A stretch of DNA of 64,000 nt, taken from the NCBI GenBank assembly GCA_964649195.1, contig CAZYPK010000006.1:7296-71295 (forward strand), read 5' to 3'. Source of the stretch: JTS-RE9 sp964649195. GTDB taxonomy: Bacteria > Planctomycetota > Phycisphaerae > Phycisphaerales > Phycisphaeraceae. The position numbers and the translations under genes are program-made. The notes below the pieces were generated by a model. It worked only from the letters and a program-made list of their open reading frames with translations. It searched no databases and was not told the DNA's origin. This document shows, piece after piece, positions 36,401 to 44,968 of this stretch (the first letter of the stretch is position 1; each line of letters starts with the position of its first letter).

Positions 36401-39400
36401 ATCTGCTTGGTCTGCGTGTGGACGCGGGTCGCGTTGACCGTGGTCGCCTCCACGAAAAAGTTGGGCGCGTGGTTGGCCTTGATGGGGATGTCCACCACCG
36501 TGCTCCTGCCCTTGAGGTGGATCACGCGGTAGCCGAGCATGTGGTTGTTATCGACATCATCGGCGAAGAGGATGTAGCTGTCGCTGTGCTTCGTGTTGAT
36601 CATCACATGAGCGACTTCGCCGGGGGCGTAGGTGCGTTTGTCGGTGATGAGTTCGAGATCGTTGAAGCGGTAGAGCGCGCCATCGAAGTCGCGGCCTGCG
36701 ACCCAGATCATGGCGATGCCTGTGACCTGGCCGCCCCACTGATCGGGGCTGGTGATGGTGAACTTGAGTTGCCCGCTCTTCTCCCAGCGGAACTGCACCT
36801 TCGCCTGGCCGGTTTCATCGAGCGTGACTTTTTCGGTGTGCAGCACCTTCTCTTCGATGCGGGCATTGTTGGGGCCGCCGAAGACCACTTCGGTGACTTT
36901 GAGAATACCTTCGGTCTTCACCGGCTGATTGTCCGGCGTCAGGGCGCGGACATCCAGGAAAATTTCCTGGCCGGGGTTGTAGTAGCCGCGATCCGCATTG
37001 ATGAACGTGTAATACGCCTGGCGAGTCACCTTCACCGAGCCTTCACCCGTGATCACCCGGCGGGAGGAATCCTTCACTTCCGCTTCGACGACATACTGAT
37101 GATCCTTGTCGGGATGATCCTTGGCCGCCGCCGCGGTATCGATCATCACCTTCACGGTGCCGTCGGCGGAGAGGCTGGCTTCGCCTTGGGAGACAAGTTC
37201 GCGCACGGGGTTGCCGCGCGGTCCCCACCAGGTGGGGATGCAGTAGGAGACGCGCATCTGGCTCCACCAGGGGAGGTAGTCGTAGCCGTAGTAGGAGTGA
37301 CCGTAGCCCTGGCCGTAGAGCCAGTCCCAGCGGCCGGGGGTGAAGTAGCTGTGCGTGTATTCCTGGCGGAAGACCTTGTAGCTGACGGTGCCTTGCGAGA
37401 CGGGGCCGCCGAAGAAATAGGTGGCCTTGATGTTGGCCTCGATTTTTTCGCCGAGCTTGGCGTGGCTCTTGCCAGGCTCGACGGTGACTTCGTATTCAGG
37501 CTTCTTGTATTCCTCGACGCTGAAGGTCTGGCCGCCCGCGTAGATGGGCTGGAGCGGATTGGTGGCGTCGCGGATGTCGATGCGGTACATGCCCAGCGAG
37601 GCTTCCTCGCCGAGGGTGAACTGGCTGTCGGCGCCGCCGAACTGATCGGTTTGCAGCTTGGTTTCCTGGACCTTGTTGCCGCGCGGATCGTAGATGGTGA
37701 TGGCGAGCTGACGATCGGGGCGGTTCTCGATCAGGCCGTTGTTGAACTGGCGGAGCCAGATTTTGTAGCGAACGGCCTGGGCGGGACGATAGACCGGGCG
37801 ATCGGTGATGGTATAGGCGGTCATGCCGCTGCGAAGTTGCGATGGGTGATAGTTGCTCCAGTAGCTCATGCCGGTCCATGCGAAGCGGCCGGGGGCGGTG
37901 TCGGACTTGACGATGGCGTGAAGCTGGCTGCCGTGCTGCCTGCCGCGCGAGACGACGACGGCCAGGCCGTCCTTATCCGTCTTGAGCTTGTGCAGAAAGC
38001 GGTGATACTCCGTCTGGCGCGTGGTGCGGTTGTAGGTCTGCCAGATTTCCAGCGCTTCGATGTCGGCATTGGGAATCGGCGCACCGGCCCGGGCCTCGGT
38101 GATCATGTAAAGGTTGCCATCCTTCACCTTCTTCTCCACGATGGCCACATCGGTCATGGCGAAAACCGCCCGGCTCTTGCCGAGCGTCAACGCATCCTTG
38201 CCCTTCTTGTCCGCATCACCCTTGGGCGGTTCGTTCAGATAGGCATAGACCAGATACGCGCCCGGCTCCTTGATCGGCGCCGTCTGGATCGCGTGGCTGT
38301 AGCGGTGCGAGCCGTCGTCCTTGACCTCCTGCTCCCAGCGGATCACTTCATCCCCGACAAACTCCGCGGCAATGACCTGGTTCCAGTTCTGCGGATGGAA
38401 GCCGTTGACGAAGTTGCCATGCCAGCCCGAAAGGGCCCAGAAGCCGCGGAAGCCCTGGCGCGGGTCCTCCTTCTCATCGCGCACCCGGCGCATGAAGCCT
38501 TCGTGATCGATCCTGCGGGCGACATACCAGACCTTGCCGGTGTTGCGGTAGCTCACCTGAAGCTCGACCGGTGCGCCGGGCAGTTGCACGCTGCTGTTGG
38601 AGATGAGCACCTGCGGCTCGAGGATGCGCCTGACCTGTTCGCTCGCATGTTGAACCCATTGCGACTTCTCGTAACGCTTTTTGACCTCGTTGTATTCCTT
38701 CAGCGCCGTGGTGTACTGCTGTCTGCTCTGGTGATAAAGCCCCAGGGCGTAGTGCGCTTCATCGGCCACGCCGCTGCCTGCGTAATCCTCCACCACGGTG
38801 CGCAACATGGCGAGAATGTCCCAGTCGCGCGGCAACTGCCCCTTGATGATCTGGCCGCCGGCGAGCAGGATGGTTTCGTTGTCCTTCATCTCCCACGGAT
38901 TGATCGCAGTGAGTTCCTCCTGAAGCGGGTACTTCCCGCCGTCGTAATACATCGAGCCATACTGCTGCATGCGGTCGGCGCCGAACTGGGCCCGGCTGAG
39001 CATCGCCTGGCGATACCACGCAAGACCGGTGTATTTCTTGTTGTCCGTCTGATCCAGCGAACGGGCTTCGTTCAACAGGAACAGCACCTTCTGTTCATCG
39101 CCCAGGTCGGCTTTGTATTGTTTGGGTGTCGAAGCGAAGATCGGCTTGCCATCGCCGCCCACGCGCAGACCGATGGGCCGCTTGCGGCGAAGGTTCCAAT
39201 CGCTCTGGTTTTCATCGAAATCATCCTCGCCGGCCGTTTCAGCCATGAAATCATCACGCTGGGCCCAGTAGCGGAACCAGTAGCCGGTGTTGTTTTCGAA
39301 GATGCCGAACTGGCTGGCGACCGAGGCGAGATCGAAGAGGCACTCGATGCGCTCGTTGCGCCAGTTCTTGCGCTCGGCTTCGGGCAATGTTTCCAGGGCT

Positions 39401-39909
39401 TTCGCGTCGCCTTCGTACTTGGCGTAAAGGTCGCGGGCTTTTTCGAGGTGGCCCAGGGCGAACTTTTTGTCGTACCGCTCGGTGCGGACGCGGATGCCCT
39501 GCACCGCCTGGGCGCGCAGGACCTTGCCGCCGGAGCGCGTGCCCCAGTGGGGGACGAGCATGTAAAGGTTGCCGGCCATCCGCTGGGCGCGGGCTTCGAA
39601 GGGGGTGTTTTTGGCGCGCTCGATGTAGGCCGTGGCCGCTTCGAGGGCGGGATCGAACAGCCGCAGCCGCAGCTTGGACTGAATCACCCGATCGCTGGCC
39701 TGCTGCCAGCCTTCCTGCAAAGGCTTTATGGCGAGAAATGCTTCATACGCCTTGGCGGCCTCGGCGTAATTCTTGTCATCAAACAGCTTGTTCGCCCTGG
39801 CGATCAGGTCGGCGGGCTTTTCATCGGCGGTCGTCGCCCACTGGCTGGTGGCGACGAACAGGCCGCCGAGGATGAACAGGACGAGGGTCAGTGACAGGGC
39901 CTTCCACAT
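33475..39909 (-). CDS. Giant alpha-2-macroglobulin family protein without a thioester
   Basis: 2144 residues; ATG at 39909 with GGAG about 8 bases upstream. An N-terminal signal-anchor (LSLTLVLFILGGLFVATSQW) is followed by TPR-like helices (KLFDDKNYAEAAKAYEAFLAIKP). Macroglobulin domains (YRPAQAVRYKIWLRQ, PVSQGTVSYKVFRQ, DKRTYAPGEVAHVMINT) come before the ALWLTTLTTDDDGKATASFVMPDNLTTWKI segment. The thioester-type helical domain holds YYPYESSENTVSRFMPAVL at about 1605, in which the Cys-Gly-Glu-Gln of classical members is replaced by Glu-Ser-Ser-Glu. A low-complexity Gly-rich linker lies near 1320-1380. Probably a periplasmic or surface protease trap or structural protein. No PbpC partner is next to it, although a D-Ala-D-Ala carboxypeptidase gene is upstream. 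Confidence 0.93.
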   Translation of the reverse strand: MWKALSLTLVLFILGGLFVATSQWATTADEKPADLIARANKLFDDKNYAEAAKAYEAFLAIKPLQEGWQQASDRVIQSKLRLRLFDPALEAATAYIERAKNTPFEARAQRMAGNLYMLVPHWGTRSGGKVLRAQAVQGIRVRTERYDKKFALGHLEKARDLYAKYEGDAKALETLPEAERKNWRNERIECLFDLASVASQFGIFENNTGYWFRYWAQRDDFMAETAGEDDFDENQSDWNLRRKRPIGLRVGGDGKPIFASTPKQYKADLGDEQKVLFLLNEARSLDQTDNKKYTGLAWYRQAMLSRAQFGADRMQQYGSMYYDGGKYPLQEELTAINPWEMKDNETILLAGGQIIKGQLPRDWDILAMLRTVVEDYAGSGVADEAHYALGLYHQSRQQYTTALKEYNEVKKRYEKSQWVQHASEQVRRILEPQVLISNSSVQLPGAPVELQVSYRNTGKVWYVARRIDHEGFMRRVRDEKEDPRQGFRGFWALSGWHGNFVNGFHPQNWNQVIAAEFVGDEVIRWEQEVKDDGSHRYSHAIQTAPIKEPGAYLVYAYLNEPPKGDADKKGKDALTLGKSRAVFAMTDVAIVEKKVKDGNLYMITEARAGAPIPNADIEALEIWQTYNRTTRQTEYHRFLHKLKTDKDGLAVVVSRGRQHGSQLHAIVKSDTAPGRFAWTGMSYWSNYHPSQLRSGMTAYTITDRPVYRPAQAVRYKIWLRQFNNGLIENRPDRQLAITIYDPRGNKVQETKLQTDQFGGADSQFTLGEEASLGMYRIDIRDATNPLQPIYAGGQTFSVEEYKKPEYEVTVEPGKSHAKLGEKIEANIKATYFFGGPVSQGTVSYKVFRQEYTHSYFTPGRWDWLYGQGYGHSYYGYDYLPWWSQMRVSYCIPTWWGPRGNPVRELVSQGEASLSADGTVKVMIDTAAAAKDHPDKDHQYVVEAEVKDSSRRVITGEGSVKVTRQAYYTFINADRGYYNPGQEIFLDVRALTPDNQPVKTEGILKVTEVVFGGPNNARIEEKVLHTEKVTLDETGQAKVQFRWEKSGQLKFTITSPDQWGGQVTGIAMIWVAGRDFDGALYRFNDLELITDKRTYAPGEVAHVMINTKHSDSYILFADDVDNNHMLGYRVIHLKGRSTVVDIPIKANHAPNFFVEATTVNATRVHTQTKQMLVPPESGVIDVTVTTDKPQYKPGEKATVSVTARTIDGKPAKAQFTLSGFDRSVLYISPETTPEIARFFHGQVRHHHPLLQTNLVEQFAASGYVHRPFQQLWPLPHGWYGVWGPSIGDWRGISDEEVARLRGESKSWHVEQEKARKPGVGAEGGFGGGQARGRMMQNAAMDGAPGAPPMALAKSAGIAGGSDKELADSDRSEGGGGSSGNAEPTMRTQFADTALWLTTLTTDDDGKATASFVMPDNLTTWKINGWAVTPQTRVGQASTLAITTKKLLVRLQAPRFFMEYDEVVLSANVNNYLSQAKNVTVSLDVPKDHLELIGPAKAQQQALVQPNGEVRIDWRVRVLKEGTASIAVKALTDEESDAMAMKFPVLVHGMSKQIASTGSMRPDDNNQTHTIEINIPDERRPELTRLEVQFAPSLVGSMLDALPYLLYYPYESSENTVSRFMPAVLTLKTLQNMGINLEDVRNINKGRMEEIRRVEQGERRTIYGDSAIFDSAEMKRIIDKGRTKIMNMQNGDGGWGWWSGGQSSPYFTVYILHALVTAQLSDVEIGNDAVVRGMNFLLNWEIQEMQKKEWSVHSQHAFIAYVLSLKGQKAGYKPQGEDKRNGDLIERLFEGRDKLELYGKALLALTLHNMKDKRSELVLQNMKQYLEENKETQLAWFRTPKAGWWYWWNNDIETNAWALKALTKIEPKGDISPRLIKWLLNNRKNGYYWRSTSDTTMVLSAMSDYVVASGEGNADYTLTLDFDNGKSVKKIKIDKTNFFTYDNKFILEGATIGSGKHTLKITKEGPGALYYNSYLSYFTKERNIAEAGLELKVDRKYFKLDQIKYTVDVEGSEGQTLKEERLRYERIPLKDGDTVKSGDLIQVELKVTTDNNYTYLALEDMKPAGCEPVKVTSGGQGQEGFYSYMEMRDEKVVLFVANIDQGEHLLRYRLRAEVPGIFHALPTKFYAIYVPELKANSNEHVMKIVD

Positions 39910-40257
39910 GGCGAGTCTCCGGGATGAGGAGGAGGGATTTCGGATTTGGGATTTCGGATTTCGGATTGCGGATTGCGGATTTCGGATTGCGGATTGCGGA
40001 TTGCGGATTTCAAATCTCAGATTTCAGACACTTATCAATAAGACCGCAGGCCCGGACAGGCCTGCTTCCGACGTTGGACGCGCGAGAGACGGGACGGTTC
40101 CCAATTCGTAAAAAGAAATGAGGTCGGCAATCCGCTTGTCGGCCGCGGAGGTCCCCCGGATGTCCCCCGGATGTCCCGGATGCCCCCCGGAGGTGGTGCG
40201 CTGATGGTACGAACTGCCGCTGCCGCTGCCGCTGCCGCTGCGAAGCCGCGAGCGGCG
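39910..40257. repeat. Heptamer array S3 and decamer/hexamer repeats
   Basis: 39937-40031: seven-base units CGGATTT / CGGATTG, then ATTTC-type units. 40148-40200: decamer-like units CCCCCGGATGT. 40211-40242: hexamer GCCGCT repeated four times. No gene is visible; both flanking genes read leftward. Confidence 0.75.
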
Positions 40258-41808
40258 TTATTTGCCGCCATACGTTTCGTCCAGAATCTTCACCAGTTCG
40301 TTCTGCGTGCTGAGCACCTTCTCCAGCGGCACGCGGATGTCGTTGAAAAGGAAGCTGAACGCGATGACCGGGCCATCATCCGCATCGCTTTGCCCCACGG
40401 GACTGGCACCCGCATTCGCCCTGGGCTTGGCCCCGGCCCCCCCGGGGCCTCCGGGGGCGATGTAGTAGCCGCTCAGGCAACTGACGCCGTTGATGTACCC
40501 GGTCTTGGCGTACACCCGGCCCTTGAGTCCCTTCATGCGGTTGCTGAGCGTGCCGTCGGCGCCGGCGATGGAAAGGCTCTCCCGATAAGGCCTGGCGAGT
40601 TTGGCGTCCTTCTGCATCGCCGCCAGCACATCGACCATGATGCGGGCCGTCACGCGATTGTCCCGGCTCATCCCGCTGCCGTCGGCGGCATGCACGGCGG
40701 CGGCGGCGGTGCCGATCCGCTTCTGAAGGAACAGCCGCACCGCCGCCGCGCCGTTGTCAAAACTGCCCGGCGCGCCCGTCGCCTTGAATCCGATGCGCTT
40801 GAACAACGCCTCGGCATAAAGATTCTGCGAGTTCTTGTTGCACCGCGCCAGCACGATGCTCAGCGGCGTGCGGATCACGTGCAGCGCCTTGCCGCCGCCG
40901 GGCGCATCCTGCGGCGTGGGACGGTTGACCGCCCCCGTCGCCACACCCGCCTTCGCCAGCCGATCCGCGAAAATCCGCCCGAAAAACAAGGGCGGATCGT
41001 GAACGGTGACATTCACCGGCCTGACCCGCTTGTTCTTCACGCTGCCGCGAAACGTCAGCTCGTTCGTCCCCGGCCGGCGGCTGACCCAGAACGTGTCGCC
41101 GGCGCCCGTCGTGGCCATGTTCGTCGTCGCAATGAACGGAGACGAGGGAAGCACCCGCACGAAGGGACTGTCGTTGGCCACGGACGAAGGCACCGGATAG
41201 ACATCCAGACAGTTGGTGTAAAAGTTCAGACCGGCCACCTGGGCGCAGTACCAGAGATTGAGCTGATCGACGGGCCAGGTCGGGTGAACGAAGGTGGTGT
41301 CGAAGATGGAATCATCGATGATGATGCGCGAGACCCGGGTGATGCCGGCCTTCTTGACCGCATCAATCCAAAGCTGAATCATCGCCTCGACATCGCCGAC
41401 CTCGTTGCCGAACCGGCGAAGCACGCCTTCATCGCCAAAGGCGGGATCGCCGTCACCCTTGACCATGAGGATGGCGCTGTCGTGCGGGGCTTTGTCATCG
41501 GCCTGGGGGTTGAGCAGCAGCAGGCGGGTCTCAAAGGCGAAGTCGGGGCCGAGCGTTCCCAGCGCGGCGGCGCTGGTGATGAGCTTGAGATTGCTCGCCG
41601 GGATCATGCCCTCATCCTGCTTGGCCCGCACAACCGGCCTGCCTGTTTCGAGATCGACGACATAGAGCGCCACCTGCGTGCGACCCATGCCGGCCGAGTT
41701 GATCGTCTCGGCCATCTTCAAATCCACCGACGCCGGCTGCGCACGAACGGCGCAAGGCAGCGACAAAACAAAAAGCAGAATGAGCGCGGATGCGATGCGA
41801 CGTGGCAT
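40258..41808 (-). CDS. dacB: D-alanyl-D-alanine carboxypeptidase/endopeptidase (PBP4, S13)
   Basis: 516 residues from the ATG at 41808; the SD GGAGGT is 7 bases upstream and lies inside a longer in-frame extension (41823) that is rejected for that reason. Signal peptide MPRRIASALILLFVLSLPCAVRA. Active-site motifs: SxxK in IPASNLKLITSAAAL (residues ~65-80), SxN in AADGSGMSRDNRVTARI (S and N present) and KTG in VYAKTGYINGVSC. It trims or cleaves peptidoglycan cross-links in the periplasm. It is convergent with nothing; the A2M gene lies downstream. Confidence 0.95.
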   Translation of the reverse strand: MPRRIASALILLFVLSLPCAVRAQPASVDLKMAETINSAGMGRTQVALYVVDLETGRPVVRAKQDEGMIPASNLKLITSAAALGTLGPDFAFETRLLLLNPQADDKAPHDSAILMVKGDGDPAFGDEGVLRRFGNEVGDVEAMIQLWIDAVKKAGITRVSRIIIDDSIFDTTFVHPTWPVDQLNLWYCAQVAGLNFYTNCLDVYPVPSSVANDSPFVRVLPSSPFIATTNMATTGAGDTFWVSRRPGTNELTFRGSVKNKRVRPVNVTVHDPPLFFGRIFADRLAKAGVATGAVNRPTPQDAPGGGKALHVIRTPLSIVLARCNKNSQNLYAEALFKRIGFKATGAPGSFDNGAAAVRLFLQKRIGTAAAAVHAADGSGMSRDNRVTARIMVDVLAAMQKDAKLARPYRESLSIAGADGTLSNRMKGLKGRVYAKTGYINGVSCLSGYYIAPGGPGGAGAKPRANAGASPVGQSDADDGPVIAFSFLFNDIRVPLEKVLSTQNELVKILDETYGGK

Positions 41809-41945
41809 CATCAAGACCTCCATGTCCGAAAGAACCGGCGAAAAAGCCGTGGCGAATCATCAAAGGTTAGCCGGTGGACCGCGCCGAATCCAGCGCGAAA
41901 TCGTGGAACACGGGGCAATGTTCTGCATTACACTGACGATCCATC

Positions 41946-42266
41946 ATGGGCATGACCACGCACATCATCACCGCAGCGCCTGTCACCTGGCCGACGATCA
42001 TGGCAACGCTGCAAGCGCAAGGCATCGCCGTGCAGATGAGGCTCATCGACGGGCAGCCTGCGTTTCCGCACGAGCAGCCGGCCGAAACCTGGCGCGAGCT
42101 GCGCGTGGCTTCCAACGGCAGGATGGTGACCATCCTGCGGAAGGAGCGGTCCATCGATCTCGTCTGCTGGGGCAATGCGGATGAAGAGGCGCTGAAGTTC
42201 CGCGACGCCCTGGCGGCGGCCTTCGCGGCAACATCGGACAACAGGGAGAATCACAGTGACGGATGA
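41946..42266 (+). CDS. Hypothetical protein before apaG
   Basis: 106 residues. A two-layer alpha/beta character is suggested (ITAAPVTWPTIMATLQAQGIAVQMRLIDGQPAFP, WRELRVASNGRMVTILRKERSIDLVCWGNADEEALKFRDALAAAFA). No family is recognised. No convincing SD; ATG at 41946 or 41952. It overlaps the GTG start of apaG by 11 bases, so the two are probably cotranslated. Confidence 0.7.
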   Translation: MGMTTHIITAAPVTWPTIMATLQAQGIAVQMRLIDGQPAFPHEQPAETWRELRVASNGRMVTILRKERSIDLVCWGNADEEALKFRDALAAAFAATSDNRENHSDG

Positions 42267-42663
42267 AAAAGCGGATCCGAAGATGTCCGATGTCACCACG
42301 CAAGGCATCCGCGTGGGGGCCGCGGCGTTTTACCTGGCCGAAGAATCCGAACCGGCGGAGAATCAGTTCGTATTCGGCTACAACATCGTGATCGCCAACA
42401 CGGGCGACGCACCGGCGAAGCTGCTGTCGCGCCATTGGATCATCATCGATGGCGCCGGCCGCCGCGAGGAAGTGAAAGGCCCGGGCGTCGTCGGCCAGAC
42501 GCCCCGGCTGGAGCCGGGACAGGCCTTCAAATATCAGAGCTTCTGCCCGCTGCGCACCAACTGGGGCACGATGGAAGGCGCCTACACCATGCAGCGCGAT
42601 GACGGGGAAAAGTTCGACGCGCAGATCGGCAGGTTTTACCTGACGTTCCGGGAAGAAGATTAG
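42256..42663 (+). CDS. apaG: ApaG-type protein
   Basis: 135 residues from a GTG at 42256 with GGGAG upstream. The FnIII-like fold motifs are clear: QFVFGYNIVIANTGDAPAKLLSRHWIIIDGAGRREEVKGPGVVGQTPRLEPGQAFKYQSFCPLRTNWGTMEGAYTMQ, with the GPGVVGQTP loop. ApaG is linked to Co/Mg efflux and nucleotide binding; the exact role is uncertain. A slightly long N-terminus. Confidence 0.95.
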   Translation: MTDEKADPKMSDVTTQGIRVGAAAFYLAEESEPAENQFVFGYNIVIANTGDAPAKLLSRHWIIIDGAGRREEVKGPGVVGQTPRLEPGQAFKYQSFCPLRTNWGTMEGAYTMQRDDGEKFDAQIGRFYLTFREED

Positions 42664-42850
42664 GGGAAGAAAAGTTCCGAGTTTCGGGTTCCGAGTTAAA
42701 AGACAGCCGAACCGATTCGAGCCTGCATCCCTCCGCAACTCGGAACTCGAAACTCGCAACTCGGAACTTTTCATCCCCTCCGTGCCTTCCTCACTTCCCC
42801 CTTGCCTTTCAACTCAGAACTCGGAACTCGAAACTCGGAACTCGCCTTCC
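42664..42850. repeat. Heptamer element S4 with conserved core
   Basis: Left arm units GAGTTTC/GAGTTCC (42674-42697), core 42694-42742 and right arm of complementary units CTCGGAA/CTCGAAA (42738-42770, again 42808-42842). The core (GTTAAAAGACAGC... ATTCGAG..CTGCATCCCTCC) recurs inverted at 56341-56393. Between them lies CATCCCCTCCGTGCCTTCC. Confidence 0.8.
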
Positions 42851-43210
42851 CTACGCCGCATCCGATTCTTCGACGCTGGCCAGGGCGGCTTCCACGGTGG
42901 GGTGAAAATCGAAGTGGTCCTTCATGCGGGTGACGTCAAACACCCCGGCGATGTGGCTGTTGGCGCCGGCCAGGCGGATGCGGCCGCCCTTGGCGTGCAG
43001 CCTGGTGTTGGCCGCGATGAGATGCCCGAGCATGGCGGTGGGCATGAACTCCACCTCGGTGAGATCGACGATGAGATTCGTCCGCTCCGGCCGGGCGATC
43101 AGCCGGAGCATCGCGGCGCCGAAGTCGTTGATCGTGGCCGGCGTCGTTCCGCCCCGCTGAACGGCCAGACAGAAGGCGCGGGGAAATTCGTGCAGCTTGT
43201 AGGCGGACAT
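42851..43210 (-). CDS. STAS-domain protein (anti-sigma antagonist-like)
   Basis: 119 residues from the ATG at 43210 (AAGGTG SD). Domain: RTNLIVDLTEVEFMPTAMLGHLIAANTRLHAKGGRIRLAGANSHIAGVFDVTRMKDHFDFHPTVEAALASV, the usual STAS alternation. The phosphorylatable Ser of SpoIIAA-like antagonists (DSSG) is replaced by MPTAML, with a Thr nearby, so phosphorylation is doubtful. No kinase or sigma factor gene is adjacent. Confidence 0.88.
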   Translation of the reverse strand: MSAYKLHEFPRAFCLAVQRGGTTPATINDFGAAMLRLIARPERTNLIVDLTEVEFMPTAMLGHLIAANTRLHAKGGRIRLAGANSHIAGVFDVTRMKDHFDFHPTVEAALASVEESDAA

Positions 43211-43255
43211 GGGCACCTTGATTAACGGAAGAGGCGTCGATTCATCGGCTCGCGT

Positions 43256-43444
43256 TCAAGCCACCATCCATGATCGCACCCGGCTTTCAACATCCTGCTG
43301 CGGAATCACGCGCCCCGCCTCGATATCCCGCAGGCCCTCTTCAAGGGCCTCGCGCACATGCAGATGATATTGAATATCCTCGAACGTGCAGTTCTCCGGC
43401 AGGGACTGAATCAACTTCAACGCTTCGTGCTTTGCTTGAATCAT
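43256..43444 (-). CDS. Small antitoxin-like protein
   Basis: 62 residues with GAGGTG SD upstream of the ATG. IQSLPENCTFEDIQYHLHVREALEEGLRDIEAGRVIPQQDVESRVRSWM matches the short antitoxin family in which a 'e.sr.i..e.....v.....l..G.r.ie.G.....e.v' pattern precedes a ParE/RelE gene. No toxin is next to it. Possibly solitary. Confidence 0.7.
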   Translation of the reverse strand: MIQAKHEALKLIQSLPENCTFEDIQYHLHVREALEEGLRDIEAGRVIPQQDVESRVRSWMVA

Positions 43445-43543
43445 GATGACACCTCATTGAACCGCAAAGTATAGGCCACGCACGCCGATGTTGCCGCTGA
43501 GCGTTGAGTCCATCAGGGTAAAAGCATTGCGAAAAGCCGTATG

Positions 43544-43615
43544 GGACTTCTGAATAACCCTCCGATGCACCGTGAACCTGGGGATCGCGAAGCCGCAAGC
43601 GGCTGGGTGCGGGGC
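43544..43615. repeat. Family A palindromic repeat, copy 2 (right end lost)
   Basis: GGACTTCTGAATAACC, then CCGATGCACCGTGAACCTGG and CGAAGCCGCAAGCGGCTGG. The right part with the second inverted end is missing. Confidence 0.75.
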
Positions 43616-43624
43616 TTCACATGA

Positions 43625-43810
43625 TCACGACGCCTGATTCATCATCGACCCCACCACGATCAGCACGATGCAGATGATCACGCAGACCCAGACCACCGGC
43701 ATGGGTTTGAACCAGGGGTAGGGGTTCTCCGCGTTGTCGCCGCCGGGCAGCAGTTCGCGGGGTGCGGGGTTCGCGGCGGGGTCGGCGATTTTGTCGGGGG
43801 TGTCGTTCAT
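43625..43810 (-). CDS. Small single-pass membrane protein
   Basis: 61 residues from the ATG at 43810. Acidic N-terminal half (NDTPDKIADPAANPAPRELLPGGDNAENP), then one membrane helix PVVWVCVIICIVLIVVGSM and a short C-terminus. No family is recognised. SD is weak (start region ACTCATCCCC). Downstream is family A copy 2. Confidence 0.6.
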   Translation of the reverse strand: MNDTPDKIADPAANPAPRELLPGGDNAENPYPWFKPMPVVWVCVIICIVLIVVGSMMNQAS

Positions 43811-43860
43811 GGGGATGAGTACAGGATAACGCGCGAGGGATGACCACGATGGGCCGTTTC

Positions 43861-43884
43861 GTTCGCCAAGGCGAACGGCTAAAG
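43861..43884 (+). repeat. Family B hairpin, copy 1
   Basis: GTTCGCCAAGGCGAACGGCT and AAAG. The palindrome GTTCGCC / GGCGAAC forms a hairpin. It is 84 bases before the DUF1080 start. Confidence 0.8.
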
Positions 43885-43967
43885 ATACACTCATTCTCCC
43901 GGCTGGTCGCCGTCGTGTGTGGCGGCGATGCGGGCTGATGATGGTCAACTTTTCGAGGAGCGATTCC

Positions 43968-44813
43968 ATGTTGCATTCGATTCAAACGTCCGGCCGGCTC
44001 GGTCGATCGCTGTTCGCCTTTTCCGCCGCGATGCTGATCGCCCTGCCCGCCGCCGACGCCCTGGCCGCCAGGCAGGCGAAGGTGATCGATGGCTGGGGCG
44101 AGGAGGTCACCGTCACCGGTTACGACAGCGAGAAGAACCCCGGCAGCCAGTGGTTCGTTCACGATCCGACCCGCCCTCAGCCCAAGGCTGCGGACCCCAG
44201 GGACATCAAGCCCAACCTCGGCGCGAAACCGCCCGAAGGGGCGATCGTGCTGTTCGATGGCGCCGATCTTTCCAAGTGGACCGGCGGCCAGTGGAAGGTC
44301 GAAAACGGCTACATGGAAATCGCCAAGGGCGGCATCACCTCCAAGGAAGCCTTCGGCTCGGCCCACTTCCATGTCGAATGGTCCGCCCCCGCCGAAGTCA
44401 AAGGCAACGGCCAAGGCCGGGGCAACTCCGGCTTCATCATCATGGGCAGGTACGAGGTGCAGGTGCTCGACAGTTGGAAGAACGCCACCTACCCCGATGG
44501 CATGGCCGGCTCGATCTACGGACAGAATCCGCCTTCCGTCAATGCCTCGGTCAAGCCCGGTGAGTGGAACAGCTACGACATCCAGTGGCACGCCCCCCAA
44601 TTCGATGCCGAGAAAAAACTCGTGAAGCCCGCCCGCATCACCGTCATCTGGAACGGCATCAAGGTGCAGGACGACTACGAACTCGTCGGCGTCGTCTCCC
44701 ACGTCAAGGCCACCAAATATCAGCACCACGCGGACAAGCTCCCGCTGCACATCCAGGACCACGGCAACCCGGTCCGCTTCCGCAACATCTGGGTCAAGCC
44801 GATCGAGGATTGA
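43968..44813 (+). CDS. Secreted DUF1080 (3-keto-disaccharide hydrolase domain) protein
   Basis: 281 residues from the ATG at 43968 (GAGGAG 8-13 bases upstream). Signal peptide to about residue 32 (LFAFSAAMLIALPAADALA). The DUF1080 jelly-roll is shown by VLFDGADLSKWTGGQWKVENGYMEIAKGGITSKEAFGSAHFHVEW, NSGFIIMGRYEVQVLDSW, and YQHHADKLPLHIQDHGNPVRFRNIWVKPI, a typical ending. Members bind or hydrolyse sugars and are abundant in planctomycetes. A terminator follows at 44848. Confidence 0.93.
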   Translation: MLHSIQTSGRLGRSLFAFSAAMLIALPAADALAARQAKVIDGWGEEVTVTGYDSEKNPGSQWFVHDPTRPQPKAADPRDIKPNLGAKPPEGAIVLFDGADLSKWTGGQWKVENGYMEIAKGGITSKEAFGSAHFHVEWSAPAEVKGNGQGRGNSGFIIMGRYEVQVLDSWKNATYPDGMAGSIYGQNPPSVNASVKPGEWNSYDIQWHAPQFDAEKKLVKPARITVIWNGIKVQDDYELVGVVSHVKATKYQHHADKLPLHIQDHGNPVRFRNIWVKPIED

Positions 44814-44847
44814 GCCGCGGCGATGGCGACGAAATGATTCATCGAAG

Positions 44848-44874
44848 ACGGCCTCCACCCGGAGGCCGTTTTTT
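44848..44874 (+). terminator. Rho-independent terminator after DUF1080 gene
   Basis: Stem ACGGCCTCC / GGAGGCCGT (9 bp, loop ACCC) followed by TTTTT. Confidence 0.9.
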
Positions 44875-44968
44875 CATGCCATTTGCACCCGTCACCCCGT
44901 CTCACTACCATCCTTTCCCCCAATTGCAACAACCCTCTTTTTCACGCCTTTTTCCCACTGGAGATGCC

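Noticed and set aside
35989..39894. 1301-codon plus-strand frame opposite the alpha-2-macroglobulin gene
   Set aside because: Shadow of the real gene; no SD, no domain, and low-complexity Val/Gly/His/Arg composition.
41006..41200. Short plus-strand frame within dacB
   Set aside because: Shadow of the carboxypeptidase gene.
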